A stretch of DNA of 52,445 nt from an uncultured Thiohalocapsa sp. Its GTDB lineage: Bacteria; Pseudomonadota; Gammaproteobacteria; Chromatiales; Chromatiaceae. Position 1 is the first letter of the stretch; the number at the start of each line of letters is the position of its first letter. Below are positions 42,012 to 52,445 of the stretch, one piece after another. The position numbers and the translations under genes are program-made. The notes below the pieces were generated by a model. It made no database searches and was not told the DNA's origin. It worked only from the letters and a program-made list of their open reading frames with translations. The stretch spans positions 1-52,445 of the forward strand of contig NZ_CAJXYK010000044.1 in assembly GCF_913063425.1 (NCBI RefSeq), written 5' to 3'.

Positions 42012-42146
42012 TCAGGCGCCGCCGGGGCTCTGCTGCCGCGCCGACGGCGCCGGCTTGTCCGCAGGCGGCTCCAAGCGCTTCGGCGGCTCCGTCGGCGGCA
42101 GCTGGGTACCCCCCACGGGCCCGATGAAGGGCGCCATCCGCTCCAT
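42012..42146 (-). CDS. Short proline-rich ORF, possible C-terminal remnant
   Basis: Within the 340-bp gap after the methyltransferase, a minus-strand frame of 44 codons reads MERMAPFIGPVGGTQLPPTE then a Pro/Lys-rich tail. It looks like the end of a real protein more than a random frame, but has no clear ribosome site and no recognised family. The rest of 41929-42268 holds nothing else. Confidence 0.25.
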   Translation of the reverse strand: MERMAPFIGPVGGTQLPPTEPPKRLEPPADKPAPSARQQSPGGA

Positions 42147-42268
42147 GACGCCGTCGCGCCTGCGGTGTGCCGACGGCGCTCGGGGGACCTCCTGTTCGGT
42201 GGTTTTCAGTCGGGGGGGATATGCAGCGCCGCCGGCGGCGGCGCCCGGACAGGGCCCGCGGCAGCGGG

Positions 42269-44647
<2,379 letters not shown>

Positions 44648-44767
44648 GACGGTTTCTCTGGATTTCGGGACTGCGGGAAGAGGTTTCGCGACAGGCGCGT
44701 GGCGGCGCCGGCGTGCGGTTGCATCAGCTCGCGCAGCTGCAGCCCTGGGTCGGTGGGCAGCCGGCGC

Positions 44768-45458
44768 TCACCACCACCAGATCACCATCGCCAGGGCGAG
44801 CAGGGTCAGGCCCAGGGCCATGAGCCTGTAGTTGGCATACCAGGGCGTGCCGGCCAGCGCGCGAGTCTCCTCGCGCCACAGGGTGCGCCCCCAGGTGCAG
44901 CGCTGCTCCTGCTCGGGGTCCGGCGGACGCGTCGCCATGCTCACCGCCACCAGGATCGCCGTGCTCAGCGCGAACATGATCCCGGCAGCGTAGAGGTACT
45001 GGAGCGACAGCCGGCCGAACAGCTCGTTGGTCATCCAGCCGAGGATGCCCAGCGGCACGCCGACGGCGAGGGTGGCCATGGCGCCGGCGCTGTTGGCCCG
45101 CCGCCAGAAGATCCCGATGATGAATACGGCCGTCACCGGCGGCGTGATATAGGACATGAAGGACTGGAGGTACTGCCAGAGGGTCGGGAACCTCAGCACG
45201 ACGGGCGTCCACAGGATGGCCGCGACCATGAAGCCCACCGTGGACCAGCGGCCCCAGCGGGTCAGCCCGGCATCGCTGGTGGCGGGCCGGAAGGTGCGCA
45301 CGAAATCCATGGTGAACAGGGTCGCCGCGGAGTTGAAGATGGCCTCCAGGCTGGACAGGATCGCGGCGCGCCGCCCACCAGCCGAACAGCAGGCGGGTGC
45401 CGATCACGTACACGGCGACCACCGCGATGTCCCAGGGGCTGATCCGCAGCTCAGGCAT
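44768..45458 (-). pseudogene. Sodium:solute symporter (SSS family) with an internal deletion
   Basis: The ATG at 45458 encodes the first helix of an SSS symporter (ISPWDIAVVAVYVIGTRLLF). After about 31 codons (near 45365) the sequence continues in another frame with the middle-to-end part: AILSSLEAIFNSAATLFTMD, then the last five helices to a stop at 44768. Intact relatives have about 530 residues, so about 300 including most sodium and substrate sites are missing. An internal ATG at 45310 could give a 180-residue membrane fragment without function. Confidence 0.82.
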
Positions 45459-45501
45459 GTCGCGATGTGCAGTAGGTCCGCCGCCCGCGGGACGGCGGCG
45501 G

Positions 45502-46332
45502 TCAGCCGGCGCCCGTGAGCTGCCGGATGAGGTCCATCAGCCGCCGCCGCGCCTGCGGGTCGCGGGCCTGGACAGCGGGCTCGGCGCGCTCGAAGCGGTC
45601 GAAGTAATGACCGGTCACGCCCGCCAGCGCCGAGGCCGTGGCCAGGTGGACCTCGGCCTCGGCACCGTCCGCCGCCGGCCCGTGCGCGCGGCCGAAGCCC
45701 TCGCGGACCATCTTGGTATCCAGCAGTGTGCCTGGATGCAGAGCGTTGACAATGACGCCGCGGGATTGCAGCCGCTCGGCCAGCTCGATGGTCGCCATCA
45801 CCAGCGCGAGCTTGCTCTGCGCATACGCGAGCATGCCGTCATAGCCGTGCCTGAGCTGCGGGTCATCGAAGTCGATGGGACTCTGGGCGGCGGAGGCGAC
45901 CATGACCACCCGGGCCTCGCCCCGGGACCTGGCAGTGTCCGCGAGCAGATCCGACAGCAATCGGGTGAGCAGCACCGGCGCCAGCGCGTTCACGGCGAAA
46001 TGCAGCTCATGGCCGTCGTCGCTCTCGCGCCGCGGGCCGCGCGGGTCGCCGACGCCGGCGTTGTTGATCAGGATATCGAGGCGGGGTGTGCGCTCCAGCA
46101 CCGTGTCGGCGAGCCGCCGCACCCGCGCCACTGCGGCCAGGTCCGCCACCACGCCCTGCGCGTCGCCGCCGTCGCCGCGGATCATCTCGACGACCCGCTC
46201 CACCTTGCCCGGGTTGCGCCCGTGCACGAGCACGGTGGCGCCGTCCGCGGCGAGGCGCCGCGCCGTCAGCTCGCCGATGCCGTCGGTGGCGCCGGTGACC
46301 AGGGCCACGCGGCCGGTGACATCCTCGCTCAT
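45502..46332 (-). CDS. SDR family NAD(P)-dependent oxidoreductase
   Basis: A 276-residue short-chain dehydrogenase. ALVTGATDGIGELTARRLA (about 11-29) is the cofactor loop, DILINNAGVG (about 85) the NNAG motif, and the catalytic residues are Ser in VMVASAAQ and Tyr/Lys in AYAQSKLA. Relatives include retinol-dehydrogenase-like SDRs; substrate unknown. The ATG at 46332 begins the fold. Complete by comparison with the deleted SDR at 37990. Confidence 0.88.
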   Translation of the reverse strand: MSEDVTGRVALVTGATDGIGELTARRLAADGATVLVHGRNPGKVERVVEMIRGDGGDAQGVVADLAAVARVRRLADTVLERTPRLDILINNAGVGDPRGPRRESDDGHELHFAVNALAPVLLTRLLSDLLADTARSRGEARVVMVASAAQSPIDFDDPQLRHGYDGMLAYAQSKLALVMATIELAERLQSRGVIVNALHPGTLLDTKMVREGFGRAHGPAADGAEAEVHLATASALAGVTGHYFDRFERAEPAVQARDPQARRRLMDLIRQLTGAG

Positions 46333-46449
46333 GCGGTCTCCTCCCGGGCAACGCAGGTGTGTGCCCCAACTGGCTTAGCAGTATCCATGCCGGCGGCCGG
46401 CGCGCGCGCCTGCATTGCTTGCGGGAGATGACCGAGAACGCAGTCCGGC

Positions 46450-47454
46450 TCAATCCATCACACTCACGCTGACCTGCGGCTCCACGCCCCGCCAGCGGTC
46501 CACCAGCGCCGCCTCCACTTCGGCACGCAGCCGGGCTGCGAGGTCCTGCGCGGCCGCCGACCCACCCGCGGCATCGCCCGTGGGCTGCGCATAGATCTGC
46601 CCGAGCAGGGTTGCCTGCCCGGCCTGGCGCTGGCCGGTAAAGCGGAAGCTCGCCTCCAGCACTCGCGCCGCCCCCTGCTGCTGCACGGCATCCTCCGCCA
46701 GCTCCTGCGCCTTGCGGACGATACTGAGGCGCTCGAGCCCGGCGTCGCCGCCGAACTGCCAGAGCACGAGTCCGATGAGGCAAGCCGCCGTCGCCGCCAG
46801 CGCCGCCATGCCGCCGCGGTGGCGCTTGCGGCCGAAGCGGGGTCCGCTCGCCGCAACCCCGTAGCGCCAGAACACCAGCGCCCCGGCGAGCAGGATGCCG
46901 AGGAACTGCAGGACGAGCAGGAACAGACCGCTGCGCGCCATCTCCCAGCGCCCGAGCACCAGGGCCGCGCCGAGCAGGCCCGCCGGCGGCGCCAGGGACA
47001 CCGCCACCAGCATGCCCACGGCGGCGGTGGACACCAGGCTGTCGCGCTCCGACTGCACCAGGCCCACGGCACCGGCCGCACCGGAAACCAGCGCCAGCAC
47101 CAGCGCCGATTCCATGATCAGCGAGACATCGACCATCAGTGCCGTCGGCCCCAGCAGACCTGTGCCCCAGGTGGCGAGGGCCGAGGTTGCCACCGCCACC
47201 GCGAGTCCCGCCCAGTAGCGCAGGACGCTGGAGCCGAGCAGCTTCAGATCCCCGCTGACGGCACCGATGGCCGCGTTCATGGCGGGACCGGCGTAGGGCG
47301 CGATGAGCATCGCCGCCACCAGCAGGTGGACGATATTCGTGGCGAATGCGACCCAGACAACGACACCGGAGGTGAGGGAGAAGACCAGCTCGCGGGCCGC
47401 CGCCGCGACCTCGCCGCCCCGGCCCCGCGGCACTTGGATATGCAGCTCGCGCAT
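46450..47454 (-). CDS. DUF389 (TIGR00341-like) membrane protein with shortened N-terminus
   Basis: A 334-residue protein with five helices, then a soluble C-terminal domain (about 225-334). FATNIVHLLVAAMLIAPYAG (about 38-57) is the DUF389 hallmark. The first 22 residues, MRELHIQVPRGRGGEVAAAA, look like the first strand and helix of the small N-terminal domain of this group, but then the sequence enters the first membrane helix at once; the remaining roughly 80-90 residues of that domain seem to be missing in frame. I cannot exclude a naturally short variant. Start at ATG 47454. Confidence 0.75.
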   Translation of the reverse strand: MRELHIQVPRGRGGEVAAAARELVFSLTSGVVVWVAFATNIVHLLVAAMLIAPYAGPAMNAAIGAVSGDLKLLGSSVLRYWAGLAVAVATSALATWGTGLLGPTALMVDVSLIMESALVLALVSGAAGAVGLVQSERDSLVSTAAVGMLVAVSLAPPAGLLGAALVLGRWEMARSGLFLLVLQFLGILLAGALVFWRYGVAASGPRFGRKRHRGGMAALAATAACLIGLVLWQFGGDAGLERLSIVRKAQELAEDAVQQQGAARVLEASFRFTGQRQAGQATLLGQIYAQPTGDAAGGSAAAQDLAARLRAEVEAALVDRWRGVEPQVSVSVMD

Positions 47455-47848
47455 CTGTGTCCTCCGTCCTCTCCCACAGGGGTAGACGCCATGGTCGCCG
47501 GCGCCGTGCATGGCCGGGACAGAACGCAGCAACGCTTATGCCATTGCGCGGGGGACGGCGGCCGGCCGTCGTGCGCGCCCCCAGCCACGCAGGAGCATGC
47601 GGCGCAGGCCCCGGCGCGGCGGCGCGAAGTGGGCATTGCCACCGCTGGCAAGGGCAAATCCCCCGGCGGCGCCACGGCTCCCCGGCCTGGCGGCGGCTCG
47701 CCTCCCCCGGGGTCCGGCGAATGCCGACGGGGCAGCCTTGCCGCTGCGCGTTGGCAGGAAGCCTGCATACGGGCGCCTGACGCCGGCGGCCGTGCACGCA
47801 GCGCTCACCGCCGTATCCCCACCTGCAGAGTCAGTCCCGCATTCAGCC
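47455..47848. other. Divergent intergenic region
   Basis: Between the DUF389 gene and the VIT1 remnant. Open frames here have no starts or domains that I can support. No clear promoter boxes. Confidence 0.4.
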
Positions 47849-48218
47849 ATGCCCGGACCCGTCGCCCGCCTGGGCAGCTCCCTCAAGACCTCCGCCGGCG
47901 ACGTCGTCTTCGGCATGGAAGACAGCGCGGTGTCCGTCTTCGGGCTCGTCTTCGGTGTCGCTGCAGCCACTGACCAGACCGACCAGGTGCTGGTGGCCGG
48001 CATCACCGGCGCCTTTGCCGCCGCCGTCTCCATGATGGCGGGTGCCTTTCTGGAGCGACAATCCGGTGGCGGCCATTGTGCGACGGCGCCCGGCACTGGC
48101 TATGGTCACGGGAGACTTCGTCTACGGCCCGACGGACGAGGACATGGACGATGTCCGCGAGGAATGGCGGGAGTCCGAGCTGATACCGAGCTGGGACCCG
48201 ACGGCGGCGACGGATTGA
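47849..48218 (+). pseudogene. VIT1/CCC1 family gene fragment joined to an out-of-frame unknown tail
   Basis: Codons 1-69 encode the first two helices of a VIT1/CCC1-type transporter (DVVFGMEDSAVSVFGLVFGV, then AVSMMAGAFLE). At about 48056 this homology ends. A second frame (48057-48218) continues as DNPVAAIVRRRPALAMVTGD, then FVYGPTDEDMDDVREEWRES and a stop. I do not recognise that tail; its composition looks like real protein. Most likely a deletion joined the start of a transporter gene to the end of a neighbouring gene. Confidence 0.7.
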
Positions 48219-48687
48219 CGGCCGCAGAGCCGCTCGCGCGGGGCCGCGGGCCATTCAGGCAAGCTCTGGCTCGCGGGCATTGGTCCCGTCTATCCGCAGC
48301 TGGCGGACGCCGTGGCGACCCTCACCTGGATCAGGCTCACCCGCGGGCAGCCGGACAGCGGCCAGGCACCAGAGCCCGCCACGGGCGCCAGCGCCCGCTG
48401 CGCCGTTCGCTGCCGCGCCGCCAGGCAGCCAGGCCGCCCGCAGCCACCCCCATGCCCGCCATCCATCGCGCCCTAGGCCGCGTCAGCGACAGCGTAAGCC
48501 GACAGTCGACGGGTGATGAGAGCGCAGGGTCGGCGGCGTACGCGAGCGCAGGGTCGGGTAATGGGTGGGAAATCGCAGGCAACCCGAGAACGCCGTTTTC
48601 GGGCCGCTGAATTGCCAGCGGCTCGAGCCGCTGACAACGCCGGGGCATCCTGCCCCGCACGGGACGTGCCGATCAATCGGCCTTGTC
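48219..48687. other. Intergenic region with dispersed repeat copy 3
   Basis: No supported gene. It carries GTCAGCGACAGCGTAAGCCGACA (48482-48504), one mismatch from the minus strand of 10113-10135, followed by further GAGCGCAGGGTCGG words (48530, 48550), so a degenerate repeat cluster. A frame at 48245-48350 (LWLAGIGPVYPQLADAVATL) looks protein-like but has no start. Confidence 0.45.
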
Positions 48688-49137
48688 CTAGTTGCTGCTG
48701 GCCACACCCTGGCCCATCGGAAACATCTCGGCAGCCCACTGCGCGATGATGACGGGCTTGCCGTTGATGCGTCCGGCACGGCCGCTCACGAACAGGATGT
48801 CGCCTTGCTGAAGATCCAGCTTCTCCTGCTGGCCCTGTGCGCCGAGGTCCACCACCAGGCGCTTGTCCCGTTGCTCGATGCGCACGAGCTTGTGCGCCTG
48901 GTCGATGCCCTTGATCTGGATGTCCTGATCGTCCACGACGCGGCCGATGACCATGCGCTGGCGGCCCTGGCCCTCATCGCCACCGGCGCGGGCCTGGCGG
49001 TCGCTTGCGTCGCTCTGCTGCATCCCCTGCTGCTGCGCACCCATTTGCCCGCCCTGCGCCGAGCTCTGCTCGGCGAAGGCGATGGTACTCACGGCGGCGA
49101 AGGCGATGGCGGATGCCGTTGTCTTGAGATGTTTCAT
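48688..49137 (-). CDS. Exported small protein with beta-rich C-terminal domain
   Basis: A 149-residue protein with a signal peptide (residues 1-22, ends IAFA), a Gln-rich linker (about 25-60) and a compact, probably OB-like beta domain (about 62-138; VIGRVVDDQDIQIKGID, LVVDLGAQ, DILFVSGRAG, GKPVIIAQ). I know similar hypothetical proteins but no function. The next minus-strand gene upstream encodes another exported protein, 52 bp away, so the two may be cotranscribed and secreted together. Confidence 0.7.
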   Translation of the reverse strand: MKHLKTTASAIAFAAVSTIAFAEQSSAQGGQMGAQQQGMQQSDASDRQARAGGDEGQGRQRMVIGRVVDDQDIQIKGIDQAHKLVRIEQRDKRLVVDLGAQGQQEKLDLQQGDILFVSGRAGRINGKPVIIAQWAAEMFPMGQGVASSN

Positions 49138-49189
49138 GGCCTGTGTCTCCAAATCGGATTGCGGTGGGTATTGGATTGCGCTTCGCGTG

Positions 49190-49519
49190 TCACTGGGATT
49201 CGGGGATGTCGCCGGGGGACGTCTGCCAACCGAGGAAGGGCCTGTTCCACCATTCCTGGTCCGCACGCTCATAGGCGGACCAATCATCGGCGTAGCGCTC
49301 ATCGTCCCACCACTCGTCGTTCTCAGCCACGTCCGCCTCATAGTCGAAGTCGCGGTCGTAGTAGCCGTAATCGTCCCTGTCCCAGTTCCCGGACTGGAAG
49401 GTGCCGTAGTCGTCATCGTTCCAGTAGGCGCGCTCGTCCCAGGGCTCCAGCGCGTGCGCGCCGAGCGAGCCCAGCGCGAAGGTGACGAGAAGCAGTGAAA
49501 AGCCGGTCAGTCGTTTCAT
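49190..49519 (-). CDS. Exported very acidic, Trp/Tyr/Asp-rich protein
   Basis: A 109-residue protein with a signal peptide (1-23, ends AHA). The mature part is dominated by Asp, Glu, Tyr and Trp (for example WDRDDYGYYDRDFDYEAD), with very few basic residues, so it is strongly anionic and probably disordered. No family recognised. The composition suggests metal binding or interaction with polycations (speculation). It precedes the OB-like exported protein on the same strand. Confidence 0.65.
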   Translation of the reverse strand: MKRLTGFSLLLVTFALGSLGAHALEPWDERAYWNDDDYGTFQSGNWDRDDYGYYDRDFDYEADVAENDEWWDDERYADDWSAYERADQEWWNRPFLGWQTSPGDIPESQ

Positions 49520-50161
49520 CAAGGGATCCTCCGTCGTGGCAATAGGGGTCGGCGTCATCGCCGGCCTGCCCGCTTCGGTTTGCGGGTCTCGGACATGCAG
49601 CAACCGCGATGCCAGCCCGCGCAGACGCCCGGGGTGGCAGGTCGATGCAGGGTGCCTGGCCGACGGCGCTGCGTTGGCCGGAGCCCAAACTTCCCAGCGC
49701 GGCACGCAGGTCGGCGGGAGCCGTCTGTGCGGGCGTTGCGGGTGATGCCGTCGGCTCTGAACCGCGCCGGCGGTGGGGCGTCGACAGAGGCGCGCTCAGT
49801 GGGCGCACTGGGCGACGCTGCCGCAACCCCGCGGCGCGACCGAGGCCGCGCCCACTACCCTGCCCTCGGCCCTGATAGGTGGTGAACACCACCGCCGGCG
49901 TGGGATTCCAACCTGTCCGTATCGCCATGCCCCGGCAGGCGGGATGCGGCGCGTCCCGCGGCCCCGCACGTCTTCGGCCGGGGCCTGAAATCCCCCGGTG
50001 TGGCATCGGCTGTGCACTGCTGTTGTGGGGTCTGTTCGGCCTGGTCGGGGTGAGCGCTGTTCGGCACTGCGCTTGAGCGCAAAGGCCCGCCACCCCACCG
50101 CGCCGAGCACGCCGGGAATGGCCCGGTCGGCCGGGCAACAGCGCATGCAGTGAGGCCAGAC
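49520..50161. other. 642-bp divergent region without a supported gene
   Basis: It has several overlapping open frames on both strands, none with a domain or ribosome site. An inverted repeat with arms GTGGGCGC/GCGCCCAC spans 49799-49855 and resembles the REP-like elements in size. The promoters of both flanking genes should be here. Confidence 0.45.
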
Positions 50162-51088
50162 ATGTCCTATATCCGCTTCGGCCTGATGATTCTCACATCG
50201 GCGGTGGTGATGCTCATCCTGATGTATCTGAACACCTACGCCTGGGAGCACCTGTTCTTTTCCGAGACACGCGCTTACATGGCCATTCTGATGGGCGCTG
50301 CCATGGCCATCGTGATGCTCGCCTACATGCTGGGCATGTACGCCAATGGGCCGCTCAACCTGGCCATCTTCGTCGGTGCCGCCATCGTCTTCGCGCTGTC
50401 GCTCTGGCTCGTGCGCAGCCAGGTGACGGTCTCCGGGCCAAGCTACATGCGGGCGATGATCCCGCACCATTCCATCGCCATCCTGACGTCGGAGCGGGCA
50501 CAGATCCGCGATCCGCGCGTGCGCAAGCTCGCGGACGAGATCATCTCGGCCCAGCGCCGGGAGATCGCCGAGATGCGCTGGCTTATCGCCGAGGTCGCGG
50601 CCGGCAGAACCGTGGACAGCATCTACCAGGACCCGCCCGCGGCGCCCGGCACGGTGGCGCAGGCCCTCGACAACACCCTCGTCAGCCACCTGGATCCCGC
50701 CCCCGTGCCAAAGGCCGACGCTGCGCCGATGCTCGGCACCGCGGACCGCTGTGCCTTCCGCCGCAGCCCCGCGTCGCACCCCATTCTGTGGGCGGCCCAG
50801 GACGGCAGCACGGCGGTCATGCAGCTGAACGGCGTGCTGCTCCAGCTCGACGGCGCAGGGCGCACCGGCGGCCTTAGCGCCGAGTACCGCACGGAAGGCG
50901 CCCGGGTTGTGGTGCGCCCCTTGGGCGAGGCGGCCGACTGGCGCGCCGACGCCGAGCTCGTATTCACACTGGGCACGGGCCTGAGCGCCGGCTACCGCGG
51001 CTTCTACCGCTGTGGCGACCCCGAGCCGAGCAACCAACAGGCGGTGGGGGTCGCCGTCGGCGGCCGTCTGCCCCACCTCCTCAACTGA
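50162..51088 (+). CDS. DUF305-containing membrane protein with extra C-terminal domain
   Basis: A 308-residue protein. Three membrane helices (about 5-28, 38-60, 65-83) precede a DUF305 segment (about 95-145) with MRAMIPHHSIAIL and REIAEM, which is four-helix metal/ligand-binding in related proteins. The last 110 residues form a beta-rich domain with two cysteines (DRCAFRRS and GFYRCGDP) resembling MliC/C-type-lysozyme-inhibitor-like folds, probably periplasmic. The combination is one that I do not know from characterised proteins. Start at ATG 50162. Confidence 0.75.
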   Translation: MSYIRFGLMILTSAVVMLILMYLNTYAWEHLFFSETRAYMAILMGAAMAIVMLAYMLGMYANGPLNLAIFVGAAIVFALSLWLVRSQVTVSGPSYMRAMIPHHSIAILTSERAQIRDPRVRKLADEIISAQRREIAEMRWLIAEVAAGRTVDSIYQDPPAAPGTVAQALDNTLVSHLDPAPVPKADAAPMLGTADRCAFRRSPASHPILWAAQDGSTAVMQLNGVLLQLDGAGRTGGLSAEYRTEGARVVVRPLGEAADWRADAELVFTLGTGLSAGYRGFYRCGDPEPSNQQAVGVAVGGRLPHLLN

Positions 51089-51111
51089 CGGATTCGACCC
51101 ATGCAACCCCT

Positions 51112-51579
51112 TTGCAATTCGGCGTATGGCCGGCACGACCACCCCGCCTTGCCCCCAGTCAAGCCCCTGCACCCACGCTGATGCTGCTCATGGATCTGCT
51201 GCTGTTCGGCATTTACGGCATCACGGTCTGGGCCGTGCAGATGCTCTGGATTCCGGTTTTCGCCGCCGGCGTCATCACCGGCGTCGGCCACTACTGGGGC
51301 TATCGCAATTTCGAGACCCCGGACGCCTCCACCAACATCCTCCCCAGGGGTGCGCTGATCGGCAGCGAAGAGCTCCACAACAATCACCACGCTGTGCCGC
51401 CGCTGTGCTGGCGCGCACCCGCCGCCAGCTGGATGCAGCCGGTCGGCCGAGCCTTCAGGCCCAGCGCTGGACGAGCGTGCGCTTGGCGACCGTGCTTACG
51501 GACATGCGCCTGCCAAGCGCCCGGGCGGTGTTCACCAGGGCGCCCCGCAGGCGGGCGGGTCACACGCGCCGGCGTATGA
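51112..51579 (+). pseudogene. Fragment of an acyl-CoA/fatty acid desaturase
   Basis: About 75 codons (from near 51181) match the later part of bacterial acyl-CoA desaturases: VWAVQMLWIPVFAAGVITGV, GHYWGYRNFE and the third histidine box EELHNNHHAVP. The first two histidine boxes and the N-terminal helices are missing, and after HAVPP the sequence loses similarity and continues as Arg/Pro-rich open frame. The active site cannot form. Both ends of the gene are lost. Confidence 0.78.
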
Positions 51580-51596
51580 CCCGCGCGTGCCGGGCG

Positions 51597-52415
51597 TTAC
51601 TGCTTCTCGCCGTCCTTGCTCCCCGACCTCTCGGACGCCTTCTGCGCGGCCGCGTCCATCTTGTCCTGCTTGTCGGTGTCGCTGTTGGCCTCTTCCAGCG
51701 CGCTGAACTCCGAGCGCATGTCGCTGTCCTGCATCGGGTCGCTGATCTCGCCGACGATGATGGCCACGGGCTCCACCACACTGCCGTAGTAGGCGGCATT
51801 GGCTTCGTCGTCGGCGAAGATGTCCGTAACGCTGATGGACAGGTCGCCATAGAGGCCCTCCGTATCCGACCAGATGACGACATCGGCCCCCTTGCCGGCG
51901 GTGGCCTGGGCACGCTCCGACCAATTCAGGATCGTCAGCCCCGCATCCGCATTCAGCGAGAAGTTGTGCTCGTCACGGAAGCCCCGCAGCGCCTTATCGC
52001 TCAGGATCATGAAGGCGATGGAGCCGCCCTCGATACCAGCCGTGGCGCCAACATTGACGGCGCCGATGTTGTAGAACGCGGGACCGGACCAGCCGTCGTC
52101 GGTGCGGCTCATCAAGACACCCTGGCCACCGGCGGCACCGGCAATGAAGGAGGCGCGCGCATAGTCGGGCACCACGAACACGGCCTGCGCGCGATCCAGC
52201 ACCTTGCGCGCATCCGCGTCATCATTCATCTGCTCAACCACATCCGCGGCCTCTTTCAGCGTCTCCTTGGCATTGCGCAGCTCGCCACTGCGCTCGCTCA
52301 TCTCATCGTCGTCGGCATAGTCCTTCTCTTCGGCGCAGAGCAGGCCGGGCCCTGCGAGGACGAGGCTCAGTAACAGTTCATTAACAAACAAGGCATCTTT
52401 CTTCAGGTGACGCAT
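51597..52415 (-). CDS. SYLF/Ysc84 lipid-binding domain protein
   Basis: A 272-residue exported protein with a signal peptide (about 1-28). The SYLF domain (about 65-240) is recognisable by DRAQAVFVVPDYARASFI, GGQGVLMSR, GLTILNWSERAQATAGKGAD and the C-terminal GDLSISVTDIFADDEANAAYYG. The family binds phosphoinositides or lipids in eukaryotes; bacterial exported forms are of unknown role, probably envelope. A highly charged tail (about 245-272) follows. AAGGAAG precedes the ATG at 52415, and the sequence there is unusually AT-rich. Confidence 0.87.
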   Translation of the reverse strand: MRHLKKDALFVNELLLSLVLAGPGLLCAEEKDYADDDEMSERSGELRNAKETLKEAADVVEQMNDDADARKVLDRAQAVFVVPDYARASFIAGAAGGQGVLMSRTDDGWSGPAFYNIGAVNVGATAGIEGGSIAFMILSDKALRGFRDEHNFSLNADAGLTILNWSERAQATAGKGADVVIWSDTEGLYGDLSISVTDIFADDEANAAYYGSVVEPVAIIVGEISDPMQDSDMRSEFSALEEANSDTDKQDKMDAAAQKASERSGSKDGEKQ

Positions 52416-52445
52416 GCAAAAACTTCCTTAAGATTTTGAAAATAG

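Noticed and set aside
48245-48350. Protein-like plus-strand frame LWLAGIGPVYPQLADAVATL
   Set aside because: No start, no family recognised and short; kept only as a note on the intergenic region.

Overview
The window is very GC-rich, densely coding bacterial DNA. The gene content suggests a gammaproteobacterium, most likely in Chromatiales (purple or colourless sulfur bacteria): a YeeE/YedE sulfur transporter beside a metallo-beta-lactamase hydrolase, a DsrC/TusE-family protein, NapC-type and octaheme cytochromes, a hybrid CheB/CheR kinase and chromosome-wide palindromic repeats. No rRNA, tRNA, CRISPR array, phage or intact transposase was found, so the placement is inference from gene families only.

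Layout. 0-6 kb: palindromic repeats, an Fpg/Nei DNA glycosylase, PEP synthase, an EF-hand protein, a PfkB sugar-phosphate kinase and the last 26 codons of a GAPDH gene. 6-12 kb: a P-type cation ATPase, a RibD C-terminal-type reductase and a membrane-anchored winged-helix/TolB/TPR regulator. 12-20 kb: two small exported proteins, a VIT1/CCC1 metal transporter, an MFS remnant, cytochrome P460, a large epimerase/SPW/VKOR fusion missing its N-terminus, and a coupled NapC-like tetraheme plus HAO-type octaheme cytochrome pair. 20-29 kb: MgtC with a possible leader ORF and two very large hybrid sensor kinases, the second a CheB-CheR-PAS-kinase-receiver fusion. 28.7-33.8 kb: a minus-strand run with a cysteine-free DsrC relative, UPF0182, a phosphoesterase, a COQ10/RatA-like protein and a small membrane protein. 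34-38.5 kb: a damaged YeeE/MBL sulfur locus, a three-gene envelope-stress operon (YtxH-like, holin-like, DUF3618), a deleted SDR gene and a Pmp3 peptide. 38.6-52.4 kb: an LCAT-like lipase, two DUF389 proteins, a methyltransferase, a second P-type ATPase lacking its actuator domain, a broken SSS symporter, an SDR, a broken VIT1 gene, three small or medium exported or membrane proteins, a desaturase remnant and a SYLF protein.

The most striking property is how many genes carry internal or terminal deletions: at least eleven loci keep one or both ends of a recognisable gene with the middle or one end missing, two apparently in frame and several out of frame. Many repeats, and no transposase, lie between them. 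Either this genome is undergoing extensive short-deletion decay or the assembly has lost segments; read mapping across the junctions would settle which.

Functionally the intact genes lean to stress and redox physiology: nitrogen-oxide or hydroxylamine chemistry (P460, NapC/HAO pair), ion and metal homeostasis (two P-type ATPases, VIT1, MgtC), envelope stress proteins and gluconeogenic carbon flow (PEP synthase, PfkB-type kinase).
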